Of a DNA stretch of 64,000 bases, positions 9,477 to 24,801 are shown piece by piece. The notes under the pieces are model-generated. The model searched no databases, was not told the DNA's origin, and saw only the letters and a program-made list of their open reading frames with translations. Location: the NCBI GenBank assembly GCA_029717555.1, contig JAMDHS010000081.1, positions 27,607 to 91,606 of the forward strand, given 5' to 3'. The position numbers and the translations under genes were made by a program. Position 1 is the stretch's first letter. Each line of letters begins with the position of its first letter. The stretch is from Peribolospora baueri. Lineage: Eukaryota > Basidiomycota > Peribolosporomycetes > Peribolosporales > Peribolosporaceae.

Positions 9477-12400
9477 TCAGACCTTCATGGCCTGGTTGAG
9501 TTCTTCCCTGAACACTTTCAGCAGAGAGTCCAGGCCGGTCGCGTGGTCGGGGTATCTGGGCTCGCGCTCGTAGAGGGGCACGGTGCGCGTCTGAGCGGTC
9601 CAAAGGCAAGAAGCCAGCGCGAGGAAGACGTGAGATGCCATGGTAGTGACGCCTGTCGGTCGACTGCGTAGCCTTTGCTCACCTTGCTGAAACCGTCACC
9701 AAAGATCTTGACCGCGTCGTCGCCGTCGACGTCGCCGCCGTAGTACCTGCATCCCGTTTCGAACTGCTTGGCACGTTTGGCTTTGTGATAGTCGGTCAGC
9801 TCCTCGATGTCCTTGATCATCTTTTCGTTGAGCGAGGGGTAGATGATGCTCCAGAGGTCGACCCTATCGGGGGAGCCGGAGCTGCCGAGCATGATGGCGA
9901 GATGGCGGAACCTGAGAGCATGCGCACAAAAGACTGTGTCAGCAGCGAGGGGAGACGCCTCCTATGTAGGCTCGCTCTCCAGCATAGGTGCTCACCAGAT
10001 GAAAAAGTCTTGAAACACCGGATCCTGCTTGGCCATGTTGTGCATGTACGAGTAGAGCGGGTCGCAATGACTACTGATGAACCTGGCGATGGTCTTGATC
10101 GACACCTGTGGGTCCTGAATGCGTTCTCGCTGCGCGGAAACGACGGCGATGAAGCGGTCAAAGAACTTTGCAAACGTCAAGACGGCGGGCCCGGTGCGCG
10201 TCACGTTGTAGATTCTTTTCGCCGTGCCGACGAGCGGCGTCAGGAACGCTTGCAGCGCCTCGAGGGTGGAGTGCTCGGTGAGCATAGACCGGATCTGCCG
10301 GCCGTCGTGCTGATGTGCCAAGACGCTGAGCAGGCGCTGGAGCGAGAAGATGAGGTTCACGTCGTCGTTCTCGCAGTACGCCTTGGCATGCGGCGACGGA
10401 TTCTTCTTCATGAAGGCGGTGTACGCTTTGGTCGCACGGCGGATGCGGTCCATCTCGTACTTGTTCAGCCGGGGCTTTTCCGCGCTGCGAACGATGGCGG
10501 CGACGAGCGGAATGCCGGACACTCGAGCATGATAGCGGATGACGCTCTGCAGGGCAGAATCGGCACGGGATGTTAGCGGGCGAGCCACTCACGTTGGAAG
10601 CAGCCTGACGTTCGCCGACGGGTGAGCGAGCACTCACCTTGAGGTCCTCAGGCGCCTCCACAAAGCGAGCAATCTTCTGGCACATACGAGGGCTGACGAT
10701 CTTCTGTTGCAGGTCTTGGACCTCTTTGTTGATCTTGACGGGGTCGTCCTCGAGAATGAGGAGGAGGAGCCTGGGGGCGAAAGAAGACGAAAGCACGCAT
10801 CGGGCCCGTCAACAAAGGAGGCGACAAAAAAAGGGAGAAAGAAAAAATGAGGACGAAAATCGGAACAGGAAACACACTTTTGAATGAAAGCCTTCTTGAG
10901 CAGACCGTCGCGAAGGGTCCACAACATCATTCCAGCGCCGGGCATGCGCATCGCCCACCCCAGCTTGCGCCAAGGCACCGCTTCGTAGAGGGCGCGGAGC
11001 CTGGCAAAGTTGGCGTCCGCGCGATCCGAGGCGACGAAAGCGCGGTGGATGACCTTGGCAGCCTGGAGCCAACCGTACTCAAAGAGGCGTCTGTACTGCT
11101 CCGGCACGTCCGCGTACCTGGACACGGTGCGGAGGATGTCGAGGCCCTTGAGGAAACCGGGGCCTTCCACGCACTCTTTGAAAAGAGTGTCCAGGTTGTC
11201 GCGCTCCGACGCCACCACCGCTCCGGCTCGAGCGGCTACGGCGGCACGTGCGGCTTTGCGGCCGTCGTCCACGTCCTTGCGCGCGCGCATGTCCAACATG
11301 TCCGGCACCTTGAGCGATCGCTCCGAAACAAAGCCGGTGAGCAGGAAAGCGACCGTCTCGCGAGCGTGTCCGGCCCCGCGGATGGCGAGCGTGTCGCGCA
11401 GCCAGCCGCGCAAGATGCGCCGACGAGTGTCCCCGACGGGCGTGCGCACCAGCTCAGGGCCAGAGCCTGTCGTCGAGCCGCCGGTAGCCGAGGCCTTCTC
11501 CGTGGACCTGGCCCGCTCGGTCGCCTTGGCCTCTTCGGCCGTGAGCGATGTCGGAGAGGCGATGTCGCGAAGGCTGCGCGTATCTACGCTGTGCCTCACC
11601 TTGCCGCTGAAGACGCTCAAGGTTCGCCTTCGCAACGGCGGCTTGGAGGCGGCGGCAGCGGCGGCGGCGGCGGCCCTCTCTTCGGCCAGCATGGCCTCCT
11701 GCTTTCGCCTGATCTCTTTCGGAAGACCCTCCCTGGCTGCCGCCGAGAGACGGCGGGAAAGCGTGGAGCCTTTGGAGCGCGTGAGCGAGGGTTCGACGCC
11801 GCCGCCGCCGATCTCCTTGACGGGCTCCGCCGCCGCGGCGTCCTCGCCGTTCTTGTCCGACAGGGAGAAGACGCCTCGCGAAAGCCTGTGAGGATTTTCA
11901 ATCGACACGTCGACTTTGGGCTTGGGCGACAGCAAGGTTATTCGCTTAGGGTTCAGGTTCGACGCCGTCGCGGGGGAGGCGGCTAAGATCTTCTCCGCGT
12001 CTTCAGGCTCTTCTTTTGCCGCTTCCTCCGGCTTGTCAGCACCGGTGCCGCCGCTGCCTTCGCGGTCCACGTCGGGGATGGCGGGGAGGCCCTCTTGGCC
12101 CTCGGAGCCCTTGCGAACGGTGGTGGACCACCTGTCCGGCAGCTGAGGGGGCGGGGGAATGCTGGCGTTGGCGGCGGAGAAACGGCCAAAGAGGGGCATG
12201 GAGCGAACGGACATGCGACCGAAAGATCGGCGCGAGTCGATGGACGTCTGTCGCCACAAGGCAAACTCTGGCACAGCCTCGTCCTCGCGCTTGCCGCCTT
12301 TGGGCAGGGAGCGAACGTGAGCGACGGGTGAGACGTCTTTTGCGATCTGCGTGGAAGCGGAGAAGGAAGGAAGGCGCGGTGAGGAAACTGGGCGGGATGG

Positions 12401-15400
12401 GCGAAGAAAGCACAGCGACGGACGCTCACCCCGCTCCTGAAGCGCACAAAGTCGCTCTCGCTGCGGATCACAAATTCGTCATGCCGCCACGGCTGTCGAA
12501 TGCGAAGGATGTAGGACTGAGAAAAAGAGAAAGGAAGCGGTGTGAAGAGTGAGGATGGCGATTGAGAGAAACAAAGACGGATTCCAGCGCCGGCTCACCC
12601 TTTCCAAAAGGTTCCTGCGCACGCCGACAATGTCGACTTCAAAGCCACCGTAGGACAGCTTGTCGATGCTCTTGTAGAACGGCGTGAAAGAAAAGGTGTA
12701 CTTGTCGCCTGGCGCGGGCCACGGATGGCCTGCCTTGGGGGCCGGGTAGAGGCCTCTGGGGCTGGGCGTGGGAGCATGCCAGTCGTCGCCTTCGTCTTCC
12801 GAGGTCGCCTGGCCGGCGTGGATGTACGCGGTGAGGTAGCGGACAGTCCAGCGTTCGAGGGTGCTCTTGATCAAGGAGCCTATGGTCAGGATGGAAGGGT
12901 CGATGTGGTCGCCGTGGTCCATGGCCTTGCTGAGGCCTTTGCCGTGCGCGGAGCGCAGGATGGGCAAGATGGCGGTGAGCCAGAACGAGTTGTCGCCGGC
13001 GGCCGTTGGCACGGGTACGCCTCCGCTGAAAGGCACGGCTTCCTCCTCCTCTTCTTCTTCCTCCCTGTCCGCCGCCGCCGCCGACGTATCGTCCTCGTCC
13101 ACGATGCGTCGCGAACCCACTTCGCCCGGTTCGGCCTCCGACGAGACTAGCACCGCTGCTTCTTCGCGGGCAACCGAGGCACGTGTGGCGGCAACCGGCT
13201 CGTCACGCGGAGGCTTGCCGACGAGGGGAAACGTGCGGAGGGCGTTCTTGATGAGAAAGCGGAGGAGGGGGAGGTCGGGAACGTTGGCGTGGGGATCGAT
13301 CACCCATTCACTTTCCTCCTCCTCCTCGTTCTCGTCCTCTTGTTGGTCTCCTTCAGATGAACCAGTGGCGGCGTGGCCGTTGCCAGCGAGCGAAGGGTTT
13401 TGCTCGTCCTCCTTTCCGGGAGGGTCGAGAGAGGTAAGCTGCCAAGCTTGCTCGAGCTCCCACCTGAGTTCACGCCGAACGAGGTCCTTGAGGAGATCTG
13501 GGTGGAAAGAACGGCGAAGCCATAGCGTCGTTCGATTCGTCAGCGAGTGTCAACGCCAAAACCCGGCCAACCGACCGACCGAGCGGATGGTGAGACGAAG
13601 GGATGCTCACAGTGAGTGCCTTCGGGAGTCATCCCGTTCGGCCTCGGCCGGGACTCGACGCCTTGCTCGTCGTCGACGGCGTCTTCCTTGTCCGCGCCGG
13701 TGGTCGTGACGTCCCTCTCCGTGACGACACGCTTGGACTTGTCCTCTTCCGCTGATGGACCTACAGGCACAGGCCCTTCCGCTGATGGACCTGCAGGCTG
13801 TTCGTCTTCAGGTGCGGACACGGGTGTGACGAGTGCTCTCGAGCCTGAGCCCGAGTCGGAGCCGGAGCCAGAGCCTACGGAGGCGGAGTGCGCCTCAAGG
13901 AAAGCGGCGGCAGGAGACGGGCTGCGAGGGGCGGTGACATCGGTGGGGGATGGGACGAGAGCGCTCCGCTCTTCCCTTGCCGTCTCGGTGGCCGCGTCGG
14001 GCGAGGCGGCGCGCGGCCTCGTCGTGGTCACCGTCTCCTCGAAGAAGACGGGCTCGGAGGCGTCGTCGGCATCGGACGCCGGCGGGGGGACGGAGCGCAC
14101 GGTGGTGGTGGTGGTGGTAGTGGTCTCGGAGCGCGTGGTGGTAGTGGTGGTCGTCGTCTCCACCTCCTCCCACACGCCGCGGTCGTTCTTGCGCCGACGA
14201 CGCTCTACCTTTTTCATCGTCGTCACATCGTCGTTGGCCGCCGGTCGCGCGATATCGGGCGCGGGCGCGGGCGACGCTGGCTTGCCTTCGCCGCCGCCGG
14301 TGGAGGCAGGCGGAGGGAGGGGGTAAAAGAAGCTGCCGCCGGCAAGGCCCAATCCGGGTCCGGCCTTGCCCTGGTCGGAGAAGGCGCCGAGCAAGGGGCC
14401 CGGGTCGGGACTGTCGTCGAGATAGGGCTCGGACGAGTGGAGATAGGGCGAGGACAAGTCGAGATAGGGCTTATCCTCGCTCTCGCCCTGGTCGCCGGCT
14501 ACCGGGGAACGACTTGCGCGGAGGGTGGAGTAAGCCGAGCTGGGGTCGTGAGTCGAAGCAGAGGCGCTGGCTATGGTCGGGTGGGGTTTGACGATGATGG
14601 GCGTCTTGGAAGGGGTGAGGTTGTGAAGGACGAGTTGAGAGGGGAGATGACTGGTGGTACCAGAGCGCGGGTTGCTGGATACATGAAAGGGACGAAAGGG
14701 CGGGGGATGGATGAGCGGATCGTCGTCGCCGTCGTCGCCGTTGTCGCTTCTGCGCGTTCATGCGCGTCGCGTCGTCTTGAACGCGCATATACGACGAGAC
14801 GGCGAGGTCAACTCACCTGAGGAAGTCACCACCAGACTGGTCAACAACGCCTTCGCCTTCGCCCTCACCCTCACTCCCACTCTCGCTGAAGGGCTCCTTC
14901 TTCTCCGACGCCCGCGCCGCTCCTCCGACGGCGCTCACTCGCTTCGGCGACTTGTCCGGTTTGACAGGCCGCTGGGGCAACAAAAGCCCAGGATCCCTAT
15001 CATCGACCGACTTGGGTCGTACCTTCTTAGACAGGGCCTTGATGCTACCGAGTAGCTTGCTGCTGCGCTCCTTGGACGACGTGTCGAGCACCTGGTCTGA
15101 TAGGAGCGGGGAGCGATCGGGCGAAGGGGCGGGGGCGAAGGCGACGGAAGAAGAGGAAGGCGGTTTAGGCGATGCGGCGTCGGCGTCGACGGCGTCGGAC
15201 GTTTTCGCTGCCTCCGAGGCGGTTGTGGTTGTGGTTGCGACTTGTGGGCCTACGTCGTCGTTGTTAGCGTCGGCGTCCGCGATTACGGCCGCCGCGTTGC
15301 CGCCGGCGTCGGCTTTCGTCTTGTCGGCGACACCGCCGTCGCCGGCTTGGCCGTTCAAATAAGCCTTGTCATCGTCGATGGCGCCAGGCACGGCTCGGAC

Positions 15401-15541
15401 GCTGGGGAGGTCGGGGCGGGGGGAGGCGACGACGACGGGGGCAGCTTCGCTCTGTGCGCTGCGGCGAGAGCGAAGGGATTGGGAGCGGGTGCGGGCGCGG
15501 GCGGCGTAGTCTACGTAACCGCCCGGCGGGTGGCCGACCAT
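9477..15541 (-). CDS. Large PX-domain protein (yeast Ypr097w-like, DUF3818/PX-associated domain)
   Basis: Predicted phosphoinositide-binding, membrane-associated protein. Nine exons (15541-14817, 14674-13611, 13497-12599, 12516-12430, 12346-10878, 10770-10638, 10546-9996, 9911-9683, 9590-9477) sum to 5,271 nt, or 1,756 residues, longer than yeast Ypr097w. Order: a disordered N-terminal third including two Thr8 runs; a PX-associated block from LLKDLVRRELRWELEQAWQ through FLIKNALRTF and YLTAYIHAG; the start of PX in YILRIRQPWRHDEFVIRSES; a long insertion; the second part of PX around RILRGWLRDTLAIR; then DUF3818-type helices with IYNVTRTGPAVLTFAKFFD and SHCDPLYSYMHNMAKQDP. The C-terminus ends REELNQAMKV. 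The PX fold therefore appears split by roughly 300 residues of low complexity. The start MVGHPPGGYVDYAAR is preceded by repetitive leader DNA. Cargo and lipid specificity are unknown. Confidence 0.82.
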
Positions 15542-15814
15542 GGCGATGGGGAGGGGTTTGGAGGATGTGGGCGGGTGCGATGGGCGGTGAGCGGTGAGCG
15601 GAGAGCGGATGGAGGAGGGCGGGGATATAGGGGATATGAAGAAGCGGGAGCGGGTATGTGACGGAGACGGAAGCGAAGGGGAAAGAAAGAGATGGGTCGG
15701 TGGTGGTAGTGCGGAGAGGAGGAAGATGGATGAAGGTGGAATGGAATGGAACGGGTCCGCTGAGATGGGCCAAGAATAAGGGAAGATTCTCGCGCAGGCG
15801 GCCGCCGGCCATCG

Positions 15815-15848
15815 AAGTCGAGGTCGAGGTCGAGGTCGAGGTCGAGCG
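15815..15848. repeat. (CGAGGT)n hexanucleotide repeat
   Basis: Five to six copies of CGAGGT, with the first as CGAAGT, in the presumed promoter of the PX gene about 280 bp upstream of its start. As a hexamer it would keep frame if translated. Confidence 0.8.
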
Positions 15849-15873
15849 AGGTGCCGAGAGTATGGGATGAGCT

Positions 15874-15935
15874 CTATTGGTATTGCAATTGGTATTGTCA
15901 TTGCTATTGGTATTGCCACTGTTCTTGCCATTGCC
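15874..15935. repeat. Degenerate TATTG/CATTG minisatellite
   Basis: About 60 bp made of imperfect ATTGGTATTGCA-like units on the + strand. It is markedly AT-richer than its surroundings and follows directly after the CGAGGT tract. Confidence 0.7.
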
Positions 15936-16468
15936 ATCAGACCACATCGCATAGCATCGACATCGACATCGAAACCCGCCTCCCTCTTTCACACGACACT
16001 CGACACTCGACACTCGCCCCGCTCCCCGTCCCCACACTCTCGGACGGTCGGCCGCGGAGGGCACATCCGCACATCTCACCAAGCTTTCTTTCCTTTCTTT
16101 CCCTTGCCGACCGGACGCACCCCGCTGGACGAATACCAGAAATCTGTCTGGCATTACCTTCGCCGCCTCGACACATCTTGGGTCGAGGCGCGCGCGAACA
16201 AAAACGCACGCGACGCGGTCTTTTGTAAGTGTAATAGTATAGCCGCCGCGCCGCCGCTGGGCTGGTGAGCTAGCTAGCTAATGGGACAGTTGCGATGGAC
16301 AGGGGGGTCAGAGGGGAGTTAGAGAGAGAGAAAGACGCGAGGGCAGAGCGGTGGTTGGTTTGCGAAAGTAGAGGCGAAATCGAGAGGCGAGTAGACGACG
16401 AGAAAAGAAAAGGTACAAGAAAGAAAAGAACCGGATCGAGTGCCGAGCAAGGCAAGACAGACAGACCC

Positions 16469-19135
<2,667 letters not shown>

Positions 19136-19531
19136 GGTGTGACAGGAAGAAAGAAAAGGGGAGGAACGGCGGAGCTGATGGAGAGACGGAAGCTACAGTA
19201 TGGGATCGACGAAAGCGAACGTCGAGAAAGGGGTGGCGATAGAAGGGATGATGGAAGGGATGATGAGGAAGATTGACTTCATAAGCGGACCATCGGACGG
19301 GCAGACAGGAAGAAGTCCTAACAACCTGCCGCAGCCTCTCCGAAGCCGATCGAAGCAGCGCTTTTAGGCGGCGTTCGCGGGTCAAAGATGGGCCGTTTTC
19401 CCACGGTCGAGCATTGACCCAATCGGATGCTGCGGTCATCGCCTGCGGCTCCAAGTCGACTCGAATAGACGACGCTGTCTTCTTGAGATGCAAAAGAGAC
19501 TCGAGTCGAGAAATAGCAGCAGAAGGCAGCC
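19136..19531. promoter_or_regulatory. Shared divergent promoter SSC1 / RPB10
   Basis: 396 bp between the two start codons, so both promoters must lie here. GAA/TTC triplets occur, for example in GATCGACGAAAGCGAACGTC near 19203, but without the regular 5-bp spacing of a heat-shock element. No TATA box stands out. Confidence 0.6.
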
Positions 19532-20125
19532 ATGGTGAGCAGACCGGCGAGACTGGGCGGCTTATACTGCAACCTGGAAGCACATCAGTCTGACATGCTT
19601 TCCCCATCTCGCTGGACTCGCTGCAGATCATCCCCGTGAGGTGCTTCTCGTGCGGCAAGGTCATCGGCGACAAGTGGAACACCTATCTCGCTCTCCTCCA
19701 GTCGGACTACGATGAGGGGTGAGTTTCGGTTGGGCGAAGCGGAGACGCGGCGCTTGGCTTCCCCGTCACGCCCACTTGGCGCTTTCGTCTGGCATGTGCT
19801 GGAGGATTGAGCTAATTGGCAATTTTGTGCCTCGCCTGTCTTTCTGACGCCAGCGCTGCCCTGGACGCGCTCAACTTGAAGCGATACTGCTGCCGACGGA
19901 TGGTGCTCACTCACGTCGATCTCATCGAAAAGTTGCTTCACTACAACGGTGAGTTACGTTTCTTATTTGCTGCGCTTACCGGTTGCGATGCGGGACGTGG
20001 ATGGAGACGAAGCAGGGCCGACTCGGGGGTCGGTGGCGCGCAGCGATCGTTGGGAATCCTGTTCATCTCACATATTCGTTGTTCTACTTCACTTTCGTTC
20101 AACAGCCAACGAGCGAAGGAAGTGA
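19532..20125 (+). CDS. RPB10: RNA polymerase subunit ABC10-beta (Rpb10)
   Basis: Small zinc-binding subunit common to RNA polymerases I, II and III. Exons 19532-19534, 19627-19718, 19854-19948 and 20106-20125 give 210 nt, 69 residues, the normal length. The family start [18 protein letters not shown] is present, with the first CxxC zinc ligands, followed by [19 protein letters not shown]-like [10 protein letters not shown] with the paired cysteines, and [12 protein letters not shown]. The last exon adds ANERRK. The first coding exon consists of the ATG alone: the intron donor GTGAGC follows immediately, and the next exon supplies IIPVRC. The full conserved N-terminus is only obtained this way. 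Confidence 0.95.
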
Positions 20126-20383
20126 TCACACATCCGTGACACACCACTTTCTGCATTTTCTCTGCACCGATACGAGACTAGGAAGCATGTACGATATGGG
20201 ATCGGCGACTTTTTCATGAAAACACCAAAAACACCAAGACGGTGAAACCTGCTTTTTTTGCGAAACGAACATGCAGTTTCTACATTTTGAAAGGTAACGC
20301 TTGGACATACGTCCAACCGAGTCCGAACCACCACACTCTCCCTCTTCCGAAGCCGCGCTGTCCATCTCTCTTGGCCCGCACCT

Positions 20384-23300
20384 TCAGCGACGATGGCGCG
20401 AAGCAGAGTCCTCCTCCGCCTGGAAGTCGCCGTACTCGAACGCGCCGGCGTGCGTCCGACGAGCTTCGAGCTCCGCCTCGTTAAGCGTCTTGAGCACTGC
20501 CGAGGGTAAGCGTAACGTGTACCGCCGATCAGTCCTCCGTTTCCACCGGTTCTTCTCCGTGCTTTCACAGCAAATACAAGAACCCGCTCCCGCATCAGAG
20601 CGTGACTCACCGCCAGGGTAAGCCTTAGCATACCTGCTCTTGCGATCGACGACTGCCAACCCATCTCGCACAAGATCAACGTTGATGCTCGCGTCAGGAG
20701 AGCCCGCGGCGGCGGGGTTGCTGGGATCGTAGAGCGTCAAGTGGAGGACCCCGCCTTCACGTGCGTCGACGTTAGCGACCAACTTGCGGCCCTGTAATTC
20801 CGGTGCGGTGTATGAAACCGAATGAACTAGCGTCAGACGGAGCTGGTCGACCTGCAATCAGACACAACAAGCGAGAGCTCACCTCCGCCACCTGTCGGAA
20901 CGCGTCGACTGCCTCGACAGCGTACTCGTTACCTTCGACGAGCCGGATGAAGCTCAACGTAGCCTCGTGGGCTTGCGCCGGCATCTTGCCGATGCCAAAG
21001 CGCGAATTGTCCAGGGGCTTGAGACGGGACCACGGGAGTGTCTCGCCGTTGCCGTAGTCGAAGAACTGGTACCGTTCGTTCGCGAGGCACAGGGGAACGT
21101 CAGCGTATTGAGGACATCACCGATTGGCAAGCGACTGCTAAAACTCACGTGCACCTCGGCCTCCTTCTTCCCCGGGTTGCTCTTCCGCACTCTCGCCCGG
21201 TACCAAGCGTCGTCGGCGGTGAATCTAGCGCTGACGACGTCCCCGGAGCGTGGAATGAAGGAGGTGGGAGCAGGTGTGGAGGAGACGTGGAAGGCGGCAA
21301 AGTCGGCCATGAGCTGCTCAAATGACTTTGAGCTCTCGTCGAGGATCTGGACCGCGAAGCCGAATGGCTCGTCCTTGCCTCCGCCGCGAACTTCAGAGAC
21401 AACCACGTCCTTGTACTCCTTTTGAGCCACGGGCGGCTCGACCAAGTGTCCGGCGGCGCCGTTAGCCGCTTCCTGTTCCGCCGCCTCTGCCTCCGCGTCG
21501 TAATCCTTCCAGAGCTGTGTCGTCCATGTGAGAGGAGAGAAAGGGGCGTCAGACCGATCCCGTCTATCCGGAAACGGGTCCCTGGCGGCTGCATACTCAC
21601 GTTCTTTTGCTCCTTCTTGGCGCTTGCTTGCGCCTCATAGAGCTGAGAGCTGAACGTCATACCCTCCGCAGTGTAGTCGTGCACTTGGGCAAGGCCCTCT
21701 TGGACGAGCGTGACTGCGAAGTTCTCCGTCTTGTTGAGGTAGAGCACTCCGATGAATCCACCGACCTTGTCAGTCGTCACAAACTCTACCTCAACGTCCC
21801 TCTGCAGCGCCCTCCGAGTGGTGAATTCGAGTGCCTCCTTTCCGAATGGCTCGTCCTTCTCGCTGCTATTCCGTGCCGTCCTCGGCGCTCGAATTCCGGC
21901 GAGGACAAACGTGAGACGCTGGTTCTCTTTCGGCAAGAGCAACTTGAACCGCGAGCCGGAGCTGATGAAGTCGACCACCGCAGGGACGCGTCCAGACCGC
22001 TTGAGGCCGGAGAGCACCTGGTTGGCGCGCGTCACGTTCTCGGAGGCGTCGACGACGCGCGGCAGAGGCATCTCCTTGCCCGAATGGATGCCCTTGCCTT
22101 CCGCTGCCGCCTTGGACTCGGCCGCCATAAGCTTATCATACTCAGACGAACGGTCCTCATCGTCTCGACGATGGCGGAGTGCCGTCGCCAGGCCTCGCTC
22201 GATGAGAAGCTCAGAGATGTTCCTAGTGCAAGAGCGAAGCGTAAGGAGAAGCTCAATTTACAGCGTCTCCGTCTCGGACCTTTGGGAGCACATGGGCAGA
22301 CTCACACGTCCTTGAGCTTGACCGTGCCGCATTCACGCTCGCCAAACTCGCCATCGGCCGGCTTGACGTAGTCGATGGTGACGAGGACGTTCTTGCCGAT
22401 GAGCTTCCTCCTCAGGAATTCCCTCGCCTCGGCCTGGTAGCCGGCAAACTTGGCCTCCGCGGGTCGCGGCTGGCGGGTGGAAGAAAGCTGGATTCGGCGC
22501 TCGGTGCTGACGCCGGTGGGCTTTCGGACAGCGATTGTGTCGCCAGACACAATGCGAGACACGACGGCATCGAACGTCCGAGCAGACAGCGGCGTCGCGG
22601 CTGGGCCGGTGGTTGGCGCCGAGTAAGACTTCCAGAGGTTTAAACGCTTCTCCTTGGCAACCCTGCAAAATGCCGGCGGAGCAACGAAACAAGCGCAAAT
22701 GAACCTCCCATATAACGGCTTCGTAGAATACGGGACGACAATCGCACTCACCTTTCAGCTCTTCTATACTTCTCCATTCCCCCGAAAGAGGAGAGCATGC
22801 CCGCATGCCAGTCCACACAGCGTGCGAGTCCGGAAGAGAGAAGGAACTCAGCGATGTTACCAACAGGATGCTCGGCAATACCGATGAATATGGAAGCGGG
22901 TGCGGGCGGCGGTGCAGGGGTGGATGCAGTGGCAGCGAACGGCGTTGGGCCGACGGCGGAAGAAGGGAGGGAGAGAAGAATGATTTTGATATTGCGCTGC
23001 AGAAGTCTGAAGGGGCACACCGTCAGGAGGTGGCGATGCCTCAGCTTACGAAAGCGACACAGCGAGGCAGTGTTCCTGGGAGGGATGTACGAACCTCGAT
23101 TCTACGAAGAACTTTGCCTCCTCGCCGAACTCCTCGCCTTCCGCCGGACCGACACCACCAGACCCTGTCGTTCTGGGCGCTTTGATGCCGGCGAGGCTGA
23201 GGTTGATGAACTGATGGTGCTTCGGAGAGAGGAGCATGCGAGCGCGAATGGTGGAACCGTCACGGACCTGCTCAACGATGGCTGAAGATCGCACAATAGG

Positions 23301-24186
23301 GTCGAGGTAGGGTTCAGTCTTATGGGCCCCACTCCGCCACAAAGGGAGGAAGACTTACAATCGACTGGCTTCCCCTTCCATTCGGAAAGGAAAGCGACCG
23401 AGTCCTCAGGCATCATGTACGCAACTTTGACGAGCTAAAGGGGAAGTAGAGATCGAAGGACGTCAGTTAGAGCTCCGGGCTAGCGGAATGGAAGATGAGT
23501 TTGATGCTATGATGGCTCACCTCGTCAAGATCCCACACTCCCTGCTGCCGCTCCTTGGCCACAGCCTGCGCCTCCTGCAGCTTGATCCTCCAAGCAGGCT
23601 CCTCCCCACCATCGGTCGTCCTCTTGGTACCTCCATCGCGGACCTTGGCCCAGCCAGTGGCGACAATCTCCTCAGCTACGTTGGTGTCGGGAAGACCAGG
23701 AGCCTTTGGAGGCAAAAAGACGTGGGCGAACTCGCGGGGAGCGGAGCCGGGATCGCTGGAAGGGACAGTGTGCTCGATGCGGAAGCGGATCTCTTTGCCG
23801 ACGAGCTTGAGGCGCAAGAACTCGCGGGAGAGGAATGCGTGCGGCTGGGGTAGGGGCAAGAAATGAGCATGTGTGTGGACGCAGAACACAAGCAGAAAGG
23901 GAAGAGAGAAATGGACGAGCGGTTCCCGAGTATGACCATCGGGCATGGGAGTGATCGTCCAACAGTTCATCCGAGCAGACATTATGGGAATATCCAAGCG
24001 GAGCGCCTCGCCATAACTCACCTCGTCCTCGCGGTCCCTGCTTCCCATTCTGGGAGCAGAGATGCCAGCGATGTGAAGCTGCCTCTCCTGACCGCCGATC
24101 TGAGCGTGCCTGGCGCGGACGACGATAGTGTCGCCAGAAGAGACGCTGCGGACGATGCCTGGGAGGAGTTGCTGGGGTGCGGCCAT
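20384..24186 (-). CDS. SND1: Tudor staphylococcal nuclease (Tudor-SN / SND1)
   Basis: Scaffold protein with repeated staphylococcal-nuclease-like folds and a Tudor domain; in other eukaryotes it acts in RNA silencing, splicing, stress granules and RNA decay. The start MAAPQQLLPGIVRSVSSGDT (24186) opens SN1. Later SN repeats are seen at IVRSSAIVEQVRDGSTIRA, at RTFDAVVSRIVSGDTIAV and at RVPAVVDFISSGSRFKLLL, giving four tandem copies. The Tudor domain follows with SGDVVSARFTADDAWYRARV and the aromatic-cage segment FFDYGNGETLPWSRL. A partial fifth SN fold closes with EARRTHAGAFEYGDFQAEED, the usual C-terminal motif. Length is about 900 residues, as expected. Baker's yeast lacks this gene. Many introns interrupt it; I did not resolve every junction. 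It converges with RPB10 across 258 bp. Confidence 0.93.
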
Positions 24187-24801
24187 GGTGGGGTTTCAGG
24201 TGGGAGAGGTGGCAAGGGGTAAAGAGCAAGCACAAGCGGGAAGTAACAAAGAATGTGATAGAAGCGGTCTGGTGTTGGCTTGATCTTGTCAAGACGAGCT
24301 TCCAGGTATCGGAGACGACAGAGAAGGAGCGTTCGAAGTCTCAAACGGGGGGAAGGAAGAAGGTCGCGTGCGCTGGCCGCGATGGTCACGTGGTCCAACG
24401 AAGAAGGAAGGCCTTTCAATGCGCATACTTCCACAGTTACTCCTGTCTCGTCGAGGACGAGGAAGAGGAAGAGGAAGAGGACTTCGAGTTGCAACATGTG
24501 AGGCACTATTGGGGGCGTCGATAATAATGAGGTCAACGTCTGGGCCTTCCACGCCATTGCAAGACGTTTCGACAGCTGAAGGTCGACACGGCGTAGATAC
24601 TGTCAGTCGAAGAATGAACGACGTCTCTTCCTCCCCTGCTTGCTGACGAATACCTATCTGATCACCTCCACTCCGCTTTTGCGCTTTACAGTGCTGCGCT
24701 GCTCGTAGCATCGTTGCTTGCGTACATGGCTAAGCTCTTCTCAGCGAGTGATCGCCGCTCGCGAAGACGCCGCACACCTCTCTTCGGTGTATAGGCGCCA
24801 G
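24187..24801. other. SND1 upstream region and broken 3' edge of retroelement
   Basis: 615 bp holding the SND1 promoter and the junction with the truncated retroelement. A GAGGAA-type purine tract lies near 24455-24482. Several short ORFs occur but none is recognisable, and I find no long terminal repeat here. Confidence 0.45.

Larger units (their letters stand above)
15542..16468. other. Promoter/leader of the PX gene and 3' flank of mitochondrial Hsp70
   Basis: This is 927 bp between two minus-strand genes. It holds several simple-sequence tracts: CGAGGT hexamers at about 15815-15848, TATTG/CATTG units at about 15874-15935, CATCGA near 15956-15972, and CGACACT triplicate near 15992-16015. 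Long ORFs here are translations of those repeats. Confidence 0.5.

Noticed and set aside
10847-11986. 379-codon ORF on plus
   Set aside because: Antisense to a PX-protein exon whose sense frame continues coherently through nine exons.
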